A DNA stretch of 64,000 bases, taken from positions 2,501-66,500 of the forward strand of contig OW568895.1 of NCBI GenBank assembly GCA_938743325.2. Direction: 5' to 3'. Both the position numbers and the translations under genes were made by a program. Shown piece after piece: positions 54,132-63,101 of the stretch. Source of the stretch: Pycnococcus provasolii. Taxonomy: Eukaryota > Chlorophyta > Pseudoscourfieldiophyceae > Pseudoscourfieldiales > Pycnococcaceae. Positions within the stretch are counted from its first letter, which is position 1. Every line of letters starts with the position of its first letter. The notes beneath the pieces are model-generated. The model worked only from the letters and a program-made list of their open reading frames with translations, did not search any database and had not been told where the DNA came from.

Positions 54132-54974
54132 TTACACGAAGAGCATCACGCCGGGGCCATGGCCATGGCGCCCATGGCCGAGTCCACCCGTGCAGCAGTC
54201 CACGCAGCAGTGCGTCTCCCTCAGCGCCCAGCCCGCGAGCACTAACGCGTCGCCGGCCGTCACTCTTCCGGGAAGGTACCTCACATCCACCCGCCGCTCG
54301 AAGCACCTAGGAACGTCCGCTTGGCCGCGCACGTCGCCACGCGATGCGCTAGGTACTCTGGAACTCACCTCGACGACAGGTACCTGGTCGCCTCCGTGGA
54401 CCACCTTAATGTCGCCACAACACCCGGCCGCGCCATGCACATGCAAATTAGGCTTGCTGGCGTCGTACGTTCCGGCGCGCGTCGCCTTCGCCTGCTCGAC
54501 GAACTTGCGAATCAACATGCCTCCCGGTGGCGCGCCTGGCTCGCGCGAACCCGGCTTCGGTGGGCGCGGTGTCGGCGGGGTCAACCACCACGCACGTGCG
54601 CTCGTTGAGCAGCACGCGCACCCCATCAACGACAGGTAGCCCGCACAAGGCGTCGTAGGCTCGAGGAGCATCGTTTGGTGCGTGCCGTTATGTATGACGA
54701 CGTAGTCGTTCTGCGTGCACCACCCTCTCCACTCCTCGCGAAGCACGAGCGACTCGCCACTTCCCACGACTTCAATGACGTCGTTCGCCAACCTGTCGCC
54801 AGCGCTCTTGACGAAGAGGTCAGGCGGCCCGTCGGGTGCGTCAAAGTTCACCTGTATCGTTCCGTTGGGGAAGAACGGCGCGACGACCGTCGAGAGGCGC
54901 AAGGTTGCGTATTCGCTTCCCGAACGTGTCATGGATTCGTGCACGTTAGGGGGGTGCGGCGGCATCGTCGTCAT
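54132..54974 (-). CDS. Unknown protein (orphan)
   Basis: This gives 280 residues from the ATG at 54974 (MTTMPPHPPN); an in-frame ATG also lies at 54965. The N-terminal half includes EYATLRLSTVVAPFFPNGTI and NDVIEVVGSGESLVLREEWR with beta-like patterning. A Pro-rich linker (TPPTPRPPKPGS) follows, and the C-terminus is rich in Cys and Gly/His (ETHCCVDCCTGGLGHGRHGH). I do not recognise a family; a LURP/tubby-like beta-barrel is possible but unsupported. A possible GTGAGT..CTAG intron would shift the frame, so the uninterrupted frame is kept. Confidence 0.5.
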   Translation of the reverse strand: MTTMPPHPPNVHESMTRSGSEYATLRLSTVVAPFFPNGTIQVNFDAPDGPPDLFVKSAGDRLANDVIEVVGSGESLVLREEWRGWCTQNDYVVIHNGTHQTMLLEPTTPCAGYLSLMGCACCSTSARAWWLTPPTPRPPKPGSREPGAPPGGMLIRKFVEQAKATRAGTYDASKPNLHVHGAAGCCGDIKVVHGGDQVPVVEVSSRVPSASRGDVRGQADVPRCFERRVDVRYLPGRVTAGDALVLAGWALRETHCCVDCCTGGLGHGRHGHGPGVMLFV

Positions 54975-55159
54975 CAGACAGCCAAAAAAGACCAGTGGCC
55001 CTCAAAGCAAAAAGAAAAAGGAGGAGAGAAAAACTGAGCAATTACTGTGGAATGCCTTAAAATCCCAACCGCAATCGCACGACGCAGAAAGCGCATGCAA
55101 GAAACAGCCAAGGCCAAGGGGGACGAAACAGCCAAACAGGAAGCTGCTTGTTGAGTTGA

Positions 55160-55204
55160 GCCCTAACGTTAACCCTAACCCTAACCCTTTAAAACCCTAA
55201 CCCT
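55160..55204 (+). repeat. Telomere-like CCCTAA array
   Basis: About five CCCTAA units, one interrupted by GTTAA and another by TTTAAAA, lie between the orphan and the PI synthase-like gene. Confidence 0.9.
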
Positions 55205-55356
55205 CCGCCCTTTTCTTTCCTTCTCTTTTCTCTCTGGTTCTCTTTCTGGGTTTCTGCCACGTCATCGTACCCTCCGCCCCTCCGCCCCTCCGCCACATCT
55301 ATTGCAGGTTCTGGTCACGCAGTTTCTGGTCAGTGTCACCTTAGGTGCGTGCGTGC

Positions 55357-56250
55357 ATGGTATACACGGCGTTTGGTTTTACCATCAAAGGCACAGGGCA
55401 TTTCTTGTCAAGGCGACTCTGCCAGAGTCGCGTTCTTGGTTGCCCGAGCATCAAGCAATTGACCCGCTTGACAAAGATAACTGCCACGCCTCTCCGTAAC
55501 GCGCGCTTCTCCACAGCTCTTCTTCGTGGGCGTGGTAGTGCACGCATGCTCAAGAGCACAGACGGGGACGTTGTCAAAACTTCAGAAGAGACACGTGCGT
55601 CTTTGCATTGGCCCGTGGTTCTCTACGTGCCAAACTTGATCGGATATCTACGCATCACGCTCGTCGCAGCGGCGGCTCTCACGAAGCAGTTCGAAACGTC
55701 CATCGCCTGCTACGTTGCGTGCGCAAGTCTTGACTTTTTCGACGGAATCGCCGCGCGAGCACTGAAACAGACGTCAAGATTTGGAGCCGTCCTTGACGTT
55801 GCAGTTGACAACGTCCAACGCGCAGTCGCTTGGCACCACGCGGCGTGCGCGTGGTCGGCGCCGGCATTCGTCGCCGTTCCGTGCGTCGAGTGGATGGTAT
55901 TTGCCATCACGCACGCCACAAGTGACAGCGAGTGGAAAGAGGATCTCGCGACAACAGCTAAGACCACACCGCCGCTCTTCGTTCGCGTTGTGATGGCGAA
56001 TGGATTCAAAACCGTTCCTGGGCTGGTCGCCATCTCTGGCCTGCACTGCCTGCCCGCAGCTTTGTGGTGCGCAAAGTCGGCTCCAGCACAAACCACGCTT
56101 TCCGCACTCTCGAATCACAGACTTGTGCTCGGCATTCTAATACTGGGACGACTTCTCGCGTTCGTCGTCGAGGCGTACGTCGCGACGACTTACCTCTCGA
56201 AACTCGCCGATGCAGATCGACGAAAAAAGACGACGTCTCGAACGAGTTGA
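55357..56250 (+). CDS. CDP-alcohol phosphatidyltransferase, PI synthase-like
   Basis: This 297-residue membrane protein carries the family motif D126xxD129G130xxAR..G143xxxD147xxxD151. The upstream PNLIGYLRITL resembles PI synthase. PI synthases convert CDP-diacylglycerol and inositol to phosphatidylinositol. The N-terminal 50 residues (TRLTKITATPLRNARFST) look like a mitochondrial or plastid presequence rather than an ER protein, so a phosphatidylglycerolphosphate synthase or an organelle paralogue is an alternative. The start ATG at 55357 was chosen because upstream starts are non-ATG. A TGTAA element follows the stop by about 30 bp. Confidence 0.75.
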   Translation: MVYTAFGFTIKGTGHFLSRRLCQSRVLGCPSIKQLTRLTKITATPLRNARFSTALLRGRGSARMLKSTDGDVVKTSEETRASLHWPVVLYVPNLIGYLRITLVAAAALTKQFETSIACYVACASLDFFDGIAARALKQTSRFGAVLDVAVDNVQRAVAWHHAACAWSAPAFVAVPCVEWMVFAITHATSDSEWKEDLATTAKTTPPLFVRVVMANGFKTVPGLVAISGLHCLPAALWCAKSAPAQTTLSALSNHRLVLGILILGRLLAFVVEAYVATTYLSKLADADRRKKTTSRTS

Positions 56251-56415
56251 TGACACTGTACTTCTAGTGTTTAAAGTTTTGTAAATTGTACTATACAAGT
56301 ACAAATCCAAAGCTCCAACCTAGTCGCCGTCGACGCCTCAGCCAGAGGGTGGTCCTGAGTCCTAACTAGTCCTAAGTAAACTATTATCTACACATGTACT
56401 CTTGTATTCAATTTG

Positions 56416-58206
56416 TTACAAATCCAAAGTTCCAACCTCAACCGCTTCCGGCACCGGCTCTTCTTGACGAGGTGGGCGCAGAGCTTCCGCAATGCCTCCG
56501 TACGGGCGCGCGAACCGAACATCCTGCTGCTTCATGACGTCCGTGAACGCAAGCAGCAGACTTTCTTTCGCGGCGTAGTACGCGTCGAGATTCGCCGCTC
56601 GAATGTAAAAGCTCGTGTAAACGACGATCGCCTCCGGCTTGATCTCGAAGATGAAAACCCTTCTGTGTACGTCTACGCCGCTCTGTATCACCCGCTCATC
56701 TTTGCGCAGCACAGCACGGAATCCTTTCACAACCTCCGCAACCTTGTCAACGTTTCCTGGCTCGAGCTGAAGCATTTCATTGAAGCGAAACACGCGCCCC
56801 CGTCTTGAGACGTTCACAACAGGCGTCGTCGAGAAGAGGCTGTTGGGCAGAATCTCCTCCTCGTGCTTGAGGTTACGAATTCTTGTACGATACCATCCAC
56901 TTTCAACGACTGTGCCATGCACCTCGCGGCCACCGACGTACGCCGTGACTGTGTCTCCCACGGTGAACTGCCGCGTGACGAGTAGCATGAAGCCAATGAG
57001 GTAATTTTCCGCGAGATCCTTGCCCGCAAAACCGAGCGCGATACCTCCGAATCCTCCGATGGCGAGAAGCGAGTTTGCGCTGTACCCGATCGCCTGCAAG
57101 CCCAGCACAATGCTGGAGACTGCGATGATCGCGGTGTACAGCTTGTCGACACCGGCGATGGCCACCTTGTCCGTGACGTCAGACGCGATCTCGGCTTCCC
57201 ACTCCAAGAGAGCCTTTCGCTGTTCTTTCCACGCGTAGGTGATGCGTGCCATCGCCAACACCACTGCCAAATTCGTCGCCCTGTTCGTGAAGGTGTGCAC
57301 GACTTCCCGGTCGAGGGAAAGCCACGGCGTAGCGACGTGTTCACCTAGAGCTCCGAGCGTGCATATGACGAGTACGACTTGAACAGGCTGCTTGGCAGCT
57401 GCGAGCATTTTGCGAACGAACGAGCTGTTCCAGCTCTTGGCTGGGTTGCCAAACGTCTCGAAACAAAATCGGGTTGCGGGTTCGACAAACAAGGCAATCA
57501 CGTACGTTGCGACAAGTCGTGCTGTGGCGATGAGAAGAGGGCTTTCGAGGCTTACGAGCGCTTCCTGAACGACTTTGAGCGTGGGTAAGTGCGGCGTCTT
57601 GTGTGGCGCCATTCCACTTGAGTGCGCGACAAACACCATGATGCCCGATATCGCTGCTAGTGCGACGCCTGTGACGATTCTGCGCAGAAAGAGCAACTGG
57701 CGCTTCCTCGGTAAGTTGTTGGCAGTGGTCGTCGGCTCAGGCTCAGGCTCAGGTTCAGACGCGCCTTTGGTTTTGGCGTCGTTCTTCTTCTCTTCTTCCC
57801 GTTCTTCATCACATTTCTCACTACTCAGAGGTTCTCCCTCAGAGGAAGACGTAGGCGAAGACGTCGTCGTAACTGCGCGTACAGCAAGACATTGCCTTCT
57901 TTTCGATTGCAAAAGACGACGACGATGACGACGAGGAGGATCACGAGAGCAGGAGACGGATCCTAACCCAACATTAATGACCCAGGAGGAGACAGAGAAT
58001 GAATGATGCGAGCCATGAGTCATGGGCACCCCTGATAATGAGCAAGACAAGGAGCACCTTCGTCGAAGACTGAGACCACCACCACCGCCACCACAAGCAC
58101 CGCCGCCACCACAAGCACCGCCGCCAGCAGCAGCCCGAGGACGACCTCTCAGAGTGGCAGAATACAAGCCTCTCTGAGCACACGCATATCTATGAGACGC
58201 GGGCAT
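56416..58206 (-). CDS. MscS-like mechanosensitive channel (MSL)
   Basis: This is a 596-residue protein. The pore-lining helix and beta domain show GGFGGIALGFAGKDLAENYL, VTRQFTVGDTVTAYVGGREV, SGWYRTRIRNLKHEEEILPN and SLFSTTPVVNVSRRG. A C-terminal cytosolic vestibule follows. This matches the MscS-type core. The N-terminal 150 residues are Ser/Arg/Gly-rich and fit a chloroplast transit peptide, with four predicted helices thereafter. In plants and algae these channels protect plastids against osmotic stress. The start is the ATG at 58206. Confidence 0.87.
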   Translation of the reverse strand: MPASHRYACAQRGLYSATLRGRPRAAAGGGACGGGGACGGGGGGLSLRRRCSLSCSLSGVPMTHGSHHSFSVSSWVINVGLGSVSCSRDPPRRHRRRLLQSKRRQCLAVRAVTTTSSPTSSSEGEPLSSEKCDEEREEEKKNDAKTKGASEPEPEPEPTTTANNLPRKRQLLFLRRIVTGVALAAISGIMVFVAHSSGMAPHKTPHLPTLKVVQEALVSLESPLLIATARLVATYVIALFVEPATRFCFETFGNPAKSWNSSFVRKMLAAAKQPVQVVLVICTLGALGEHVATPWLSLDREVVHTFTNRATNLAVVLAMARITYAWKEQRKALLEWEAEIASDVTDKVAIAGVDKLYTAIIAVSSIVLGLQAIGYSANSLLAIGGFGGIALGFAGKDLAENYLIGFMLLVTRQFTVGDTVTAYVGGREVHGTVVESGWYRTRIRNLKHEEEILPNSLFSTTPVVNVSRRGRVFRFNEMLQLEPGNVDKVAEVVKGFRAVLRKDERVIQSGVDVHRRVFIFEIKPEAIVVYTSFYIRAANLDAYYAAKESLLLAFTDVMKQQDVRFARPYGGIAEALRPPRQEEPVPEAVEVGTLDL

Positions 58207-58518
58207 GATGACGACGGGTTTGGTTTGGGAATGGTTAACCGGTGGGAAGTTTTTCCGGATATGGTTAGATAAGGCTGGATGGGGGACTGATTAGGGTTGG
58301 GGTTTGGGATGGGGTTTCGGCTAGGGTTACTGGTTTCGGGTTTGGGCTACCTGAATGATGAATACAGTAACTTATGTGCAGGCCTCCTGACCGGCATATC
58401 ATGTCAAAAGTGACCACACACAACGTAAATAGGCTCTTTGAGCTACCATATAAACACCACAACCACCCCCCAAGAGTTCCGAATAGGGGGCATACCCTCA
58501 GTTGAAGAGAAGCCATTT

Positions 58519-58553
58519 TTTGCGTAGTAGAAGAAGAACTACTACTACGCAAA
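58519..58553. promoter_or_regulatory. Perfect 12-bp hairpin upstream of MscS-like gene
   Basis: TTTGCGTAGTAG (58519-58530) pairs perfectly with CTACTACGCAAA (58542-58553) around an 11-nt A/G-rich loop, about 310 bp upstream of the MscS-like start. Confidence 0.6.
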
Positions 58554-58751
58554 CGGTGTGACTAGCCAAAGAAAGGTAGTTACACAATTACAAGATGGTT
58601 GAATGAATGAATGGTTGCTGGTGGTGGCCTGGTGGGATTGTGGGAATAATAATGAGAAGGTGCTGCTGTTGTGCGTGATACATGATGAAGTGGCCTTCTA
58701 ACCGAGTAACCGAGTTTGAGCTTTTCTTTTTCGGTAAATGCTCATATTATG

Positions 58752-58928
58752 CTTTTCAACCAAGTGGGGATGTCCCCCAAAAAGTTTATGAAAGTTTATG
58801 AAAAGTTTTTGGAAAGTTTTTGGTGTCCTTAAACGGGAACCCTTCGTTTCGGGTGGGTACGAGCTGGGGCTTGGCTGGGACCGACTTTTTGAGTTTTTGG
58901 TTTTGGACATCCCCACTTGGTTGAAAAG
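58752..58928. mobile_element. MITE-like element with 24-bp terminal inverted repeats
   Basis: 58752-58775 and 58905-58928 are perfect reverse complements over 24 bases (left repeat starts CTTTTCAACCAAG, right repeat ends TTGGTTGAAAAG). The 129 bases between are T/G-rich with no ORF. The flanks are AT-rich. I see no clear target-site duplication; the flanking arms themselves appear to be imperfectly palindromic. The size and structure fit a non-autonomous DNA transposon, but a structured RNA is an alternative. Confidence 0.6.
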
Positions 58929-59303
58929 AATAATACATTAAGGACTTAATTTATTGGACGAAAACGATCATACGGTGTGTTTGCGCAAACAAGCACAAAC
59001 GTGCTTGCGCAAACATTTTCCCCGCCCGGACCCGTGTGCTGTGCGCAAATCACCTAAATTTCTAAGTAGGTTTTACGCTTACCTTCAGCGGTATGTCCAT
59101 TTAAGTTACACATGGTGGGGCATTCAGGGCAGGCACACAAAATTTCATTTGATTCGGACTTTACTGTATCTTGTACGACTATAGGAATATAGTCTTGTAG
59201 TGTAGTAATAATAAAGAGCTTTCATTTGAGGACTGTATCCAGATGAGTTGCAAATGAGATTCGTGGCAATTCGAGAAAAAACAAGGCAATAAAATAAATT
59301 CGG

Positions 59304-62300
59304 TTACTGTTTATTGAACAACCTCAGCGTCATGCCGAGCAGCTGCGCGGGCGCCTCCTCGCTCTCCGCGAGATTTGCATCTTTCTGCGCAGCTTCGTGC
59401 AAAGCCTTGAATTCTGACTGCGGCACCGAAAGCAGAGTTGCAACGGCGGGTAAAAGGCGCGGGCGCATCTTAGGCGCTTTCATGTACTCCATCATCACCT
59501 TGCGCAGGTAGATTGTGTCCACAGATCCCACCTCGGGCGCGCTCACCTGAGCCGCTGCCACTGACCGCGTCGCCGCCGCTGCGGCAGCCTCGCTCGCGTC
59601 GCGCTCCGCCGCGGCAGCATCGTGCGCCTCGCGCAGGCCTTCGATCTCCGATTGCAGCGCCTGAACCATCTCGAGGCGATCCAACGCGGAACTCTCAGCT
59701 TGTGCCGCGAGCGTTGAAAGACGCGTCACCTCCGCAGTCTCCACCTCCCGGCGCTTCTCCACGAGGCGGATCTCCTCGCGCAGACCTTCAAGCTCCGCGC
59801 GCAGACCCTCCTCCATCGTCTCGTGCCGTGCGATGCTAGCCTTCGCCGCCGCCGGCCATAAATCTAATCTCAGGTTAGGGTCCGAGTCGCGTTGTCTGTA
59901 TTCCAGCTCGGACTCCTCGCGCGCGTTTGCGTGCTTTCGCTTCCAATCCACGAGCTCTGCACGCAAGTTCTCGAGCTCGGCGCTTGCAGACACGCTGCGC
60001 CGCTGCGCCGCCGCGGCGTCCGACGCTGCACTTGCCACGGCGTCCTCCATCTCCGCGCGGCGCCTCTCCGCATCGCGCGCCTCGTCGCGGTACCTTCGCA
60101 ACGCCTCCACCTCGCGCGTTGCATGGTCAAGACGCTGCTGGTATTCCGCCAACTCAAGCTCGAGCGACTCGCGCTGACTGGCGATGTCGTCCATGCTCCC
60201 GCTCTCCGCGCGCAAGCGATCGTTATCCTCCGTTAAGCGTGCAAGCTGCGTCTCGAGGTTCGCGTTCGCCGCCCTTGCGTCAGCGTCGCGTTCCTCGAGG
60301 CGCGCCTCGTAGTGCCTAGTCACCTCCTCGAGTCGCTGCTTGAGGCTGTCCGCAAGCTTCGACCCCTCCTGCGATGCACGCAGCGACTCGGACGATGCGC
60401 GCTCCTTCAGGCTCTCGTTTTCACTCTCCAGGCGAACGAGCTGCGCCTCGATCCGTCTCACCTGCGCCTCGAGCTCAGTCTTCTCAGCACCGAGCGCCGA
60501 AGCAGCCTCTCCGTGCGCGCGGCTGGTAGCAGCGGCGGCGGCATCCGCCTTCCGGCGCTCCTCGCGCGCTGCATTCGCCGCCGACCGATTCGCCTCCTCC
60601 GCACTTCTCCGAAGTTCCGCCTCCCGCGTCGCGAATTCCTTGCGTTCCTCCGCCATAGCCTTTTTCAGCTCAGCCACCTCGCGCTTCGCCGTCTTCTGCG
60701 CAGTGCCGGCATTCGATTCAGCCTTCTCGCGCGTACGCTCCGCGCGATTTGCAGCATCCTGAGCAGCGCTCACAGTTTCCATGAGCGCCTCAGCATGCTT
60801 CTCGGCGCGCATCGCACGATCCTCCGCCTCCTGGCACAGCACCTCCGCCTCCTTAAGAAGCTGGCTCTCCGACGTCGCTCCTGACGCAGCGGCTGCACGA
60901 GCCTGCCTTTTGAGCTCGAGCACCTCTTCCTCGAGAGACTTCTTCGTCTCGTGAAAGTGCGCAGCCTTGGCATTGCTCTCCGCCAGAAGGGTGTTCAACT
61001 CATCCAAGTCCGCGTGCGCCTTGTCGAGCTCCATGTCGCGCTCCGCAAGCGTGCGATTCACGCCTTCCAGCTCGGACCGCAGCGCGGCAGCCTTGCCGTG
61101 TTCGAATTCAAGGTGTTCCGACGTGAGCGCTTCTCGCTCCTCCGACTCGGCGATGCGTACCCTCGCGACGCTCATCGGGCTCATCATTCCGCCCGACACA
61201 TCCATAATGGGAGTCATGTGCACGGTCGTCGACGACGAACTTCGCTGCATATGCATCATCGCCGCAGCCTGTGCTCTTGCGCCCTCGAGCTGAGCACGCA
61301 CCTCGTCAAGCTCGCTGGCATATCCATCACGCTGCATCTCCGCCGCGTTCAGGCGCTCCTGAAGCTCCTGTGTACGGCACGTGAATTCCTTCACGGTGAC
61401 AGATGCAAGGTTGTCGTACAGCTCCTTGTAGCTTGCCGTGTCATGTCCCGCCAGCATTTCTCGTGTCGCCACCTCCTCCTCAATGTGGCTCTCCGCTTGC
61501 CTCGCGCATCGCTTGAATGCCATGAGGTGCGAGGACAGGCTCGCGATCGCCTCCGCCTGTGCAGCGGCGTTACGCTCCTGAGCTCGAGCAATCGCCGCAC
61601 CCGTCTTGCCAACGTGCTCACCCGTGGCGAGTGCGGACCTGAGCAGATTTTCCGCGGCGGATTCGACGCGTGCATTTTGCGCCTCCACGGTACCAACAAC
61701 GGTACTGCTCTTTGATATGGCCGCCTCTACCTTGGCAAGTAGAGATGCGACAAGTTTTGTATTTTGAAGATTTGTTGCCTGCTTGGGAGTGGCGGCGGCG
61801 GTGGTGGTGGTGGTGGTGGTGGTGGCATCGCCGGCATCGTCTTCGTCGTCGCCGATTCCAAACTTTGGGGCTGATTTTGCCTTCAAGTTGGCGAGGTCCG
61901 CGTTGGCAGCACCAGCCGCTTCTAGTTTGGCTGCCGCCTTAGCGAGCTGCGCTGCCTCTGCGCGAGCGGCGTTAGCTTCGGCTTCCGCCTCGGCAAGCTT
62001 CACTGAGAGCTCTTCCGCCTTCGCTTCGAGAGAGAGGTTGAGCACGGCTGCGACCCCTTCGACCGCCGCCGTCGCGGCGTCGATCGTCGACGTCGTCACT
62101 GTCTTGGTTTCTTCCGACGACGACGACGACGCTGACTCAGGTGCCAATTCCTCCGCGAGCGATTCCTTTAGAAGTTCCTCGTCGTCGCCGAGGCACCCGA
62201 GCAGGAGTCTGCGGTACGCGTCTCGCTCCGCCTTCATGTTTTGCGTTTCCGCTGCGTGTAAGCGCGCGAGAGTGCGCACGTCCCCCTTTTCCATGATTTG

Positions 62301-62639
62301 CAGTCTTCTTGCCGCCTCCGTGGAGAGACGCACGTACTCGACACCACCACCACTTCCACCTGCTACCGAAGACGCCGACTTTTGTCGTCCTGAGCCCTTC
62401 GCAGGCGTGCCCTTTCTAGTTCCAGGAGTGTCTGACGACTCCCGAGGTCCCCGAGGTCCCCGAGCTGGCGACTCCTGAGACGATCCTCCTGCGATTCCCG
62501 GCGGCAAAGAAACACCTACTCCTTGGAAGCCTGCAAGATCTTTTTGTAAGCTTTGAGACGCCTTACCGGAAATCTCGGATATCTTCGACGACGCATCTTT
62601 CAGCGAGCCGACCAACGAACTCTGAAAGTTGGAGAACAT
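59304..62639 (-). CDS. GRIP-domain golgin
   Basis: Starting at the ATG at 62639 gives 1111 residues. A coiled coil of about 800 residues, rich in Ala/Glu/Arg, follows an N-terminal segment SSLVGSLKDASSKISEISGK. The C-terminus holds a GRIP domain at about 1040-1085: YLRKVMMEYMKAPKMRPRLL and PAVATLLSVPQSEF. GRIP domains bind the Arl1 GTPase on the trans-Golgi. Golgins tether transport vesicles. An N-terminal extension from 62657 is TTG-initiated and less likely. A telomere-like array lies about 125 bp upstream. Confidence 0.85.
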   Translation of the reverse strand: MFSNFQSSLVGSLKDASSKISEISGKASQSLQKDLAGFQGVGVSLPPGIAGGSSQESPARGPRGPRESSDTPGTRKGTPAKGSGRQKSASSVAGGSGGGVEYVRLSTEAARRLQIMEKGDVRTLARLHAAETQNMKAERDAYRRLLLGCLGDDEELLKESLAEELAPESASSSSSEETKTVTTSTIDAATAAVEGVAAVLNLSLEAKAEELSVKLAEAEAEANAARAEAAQLAKAAAKLEAAGAANADLANLKAKSAPKFGIGDDEDDAGDATTTTTTTTAAATPKQATNLQNTKLVASLLAKVEAAISKSSTVVGTVEAQNARVESAAENLLRSALATGEHVGKTGAAIARAQERNAAAQAEAIASLSSHLMAFKRCARQAESHIEEEVATREMLAGHDTASYKELYDNLASVTVKEFTCRTQELQERLNAAEMQRDGYASELDEVRAQLEGARAQAAAMMHMQRSSSSTTVHMTPIMDVSGGMMSPMSVARVRIAESEEREALTSEHLEFEHGKAAALRSELEGVNRTLAERDMELDKAHADLDELNTLLAESNAKAAHFHETKKSLEEEVLELKRQARAAAASGATSESQLLKEAEVLCQEAEDRAMRAEKHAEALMETVSAAQDAANRAERTREKAESNAGTAQKTAKREVAELKKAMAEERKEFATREAELRRSAEEANRSAANAAREERRKADAAAAATSRAHGEAASALGAEKTELEAQVRRIEAQLVRLESENESLKERASSESLRASQEGSKLADSLKQRLEEVTRHYEARLEERDADARAANANLETQLARLTEDNDRLRAESGSMDDIASQRESLELELAEYQQRLDHATREVEALRRYRDEARDAERRRAEMEDAVASAASDAAAAQRRSVSASAELENLRAELVDWKRKHANAREESELEYRQRDSDPNLRLDLWPAAAKASIARHETMEEGLRAELEGLREEIRLVEKRREVETAEVTRLSTLAAQAESSALDRLEMVQALQSEIEGLREAHDAAAAERDASEAAAAAATRSVAAAQVSAPEVGSVDTIYLRKVMMEYMKAPKMRPRLLPAVATLLSVPQSEFKALHEAAQKDANLAESEEAPAQLLGMTLRLFNKQ

Positions 62640-62764
62640 GATGAATGAGGAAAGCAAACTCTTAAGATGAAGATGGATATCCGGGGAGCAGATAGACGCG
62701 AGAGGAAAGCTCCCGGGGCAGGAAACGAAACGAAAGCGCCCTCTCGAGAACGAAAACGAAAACG

Positions 62765-62871
62765 AACCCTAACCCTAACCCTAACCCTAACCCGAACCCT
62801 AACCCTAACCCTAACCCTAACCCTAACCCTAACTCTAACACCCTAACACCCTATTACCCTATTACCCTAAT
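62765..62871 (+). repeat. Telomere-like CCCTAA array, longest in window
   Basis: About 10-15 CCCTAA units with variant CCCGAA, ACTCTAA and CCCTAACA units, between the golgin gene and the ELIP-like gene, 126 bp and 231 bp from the two starts. Confidence 0.95.
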
Positions 62872-63101
62872 GCTCGTAAGTAGTACTTACCCTTGATGGG
62901 TCTACCTTTATTTGTATTCGGGGATCCGCCCTTGCCCATGAAGCCTTCGCCTAGGGAAACCATCGGCCCGTATTGGTTTGGGCAAATCCCCCCCCCCGGG
63001 CCCCGGTGGTTCTCGTGGCTCAGGACCGTTGTTCTCTCAAGTCTCAAGTAGACTAAGATACTCACTTGTCACTTCCCGCATACAATACAAGACATATCAC
63101 G

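Larger units (their letters stand above)
58207..59303. other. Long spacer with hairpin and MITE-like inverted-repeat element
   Basis: Between the MscS gene and the golgin gene the sequence contains a degenerate TTAGGG stretch (58291-58329), a perfect hairpin (58519-58553), and a 177-bp element bounded by perfect 24-bp inverted repeats (58752-58928). Downstream sequence (58940-59290) is AT-rich with palindromic GCGCAAACAAGCACAAACG (58983-59001). Confidence 0.7.

Noticed and set aside
54312-54373. 62-nt intron in the orphan gene
   Set aside because: Donor and acceptor sites are present, but removal shifts the frame and meets a stop, so the uninterrupted frame is kept.
14423-62871. A true chromosome end or telomere-fusion scar
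   Set aside because: The arrays are short, numerous, scattered and promoter-linked, and single-copy genes flank each one on both sides.
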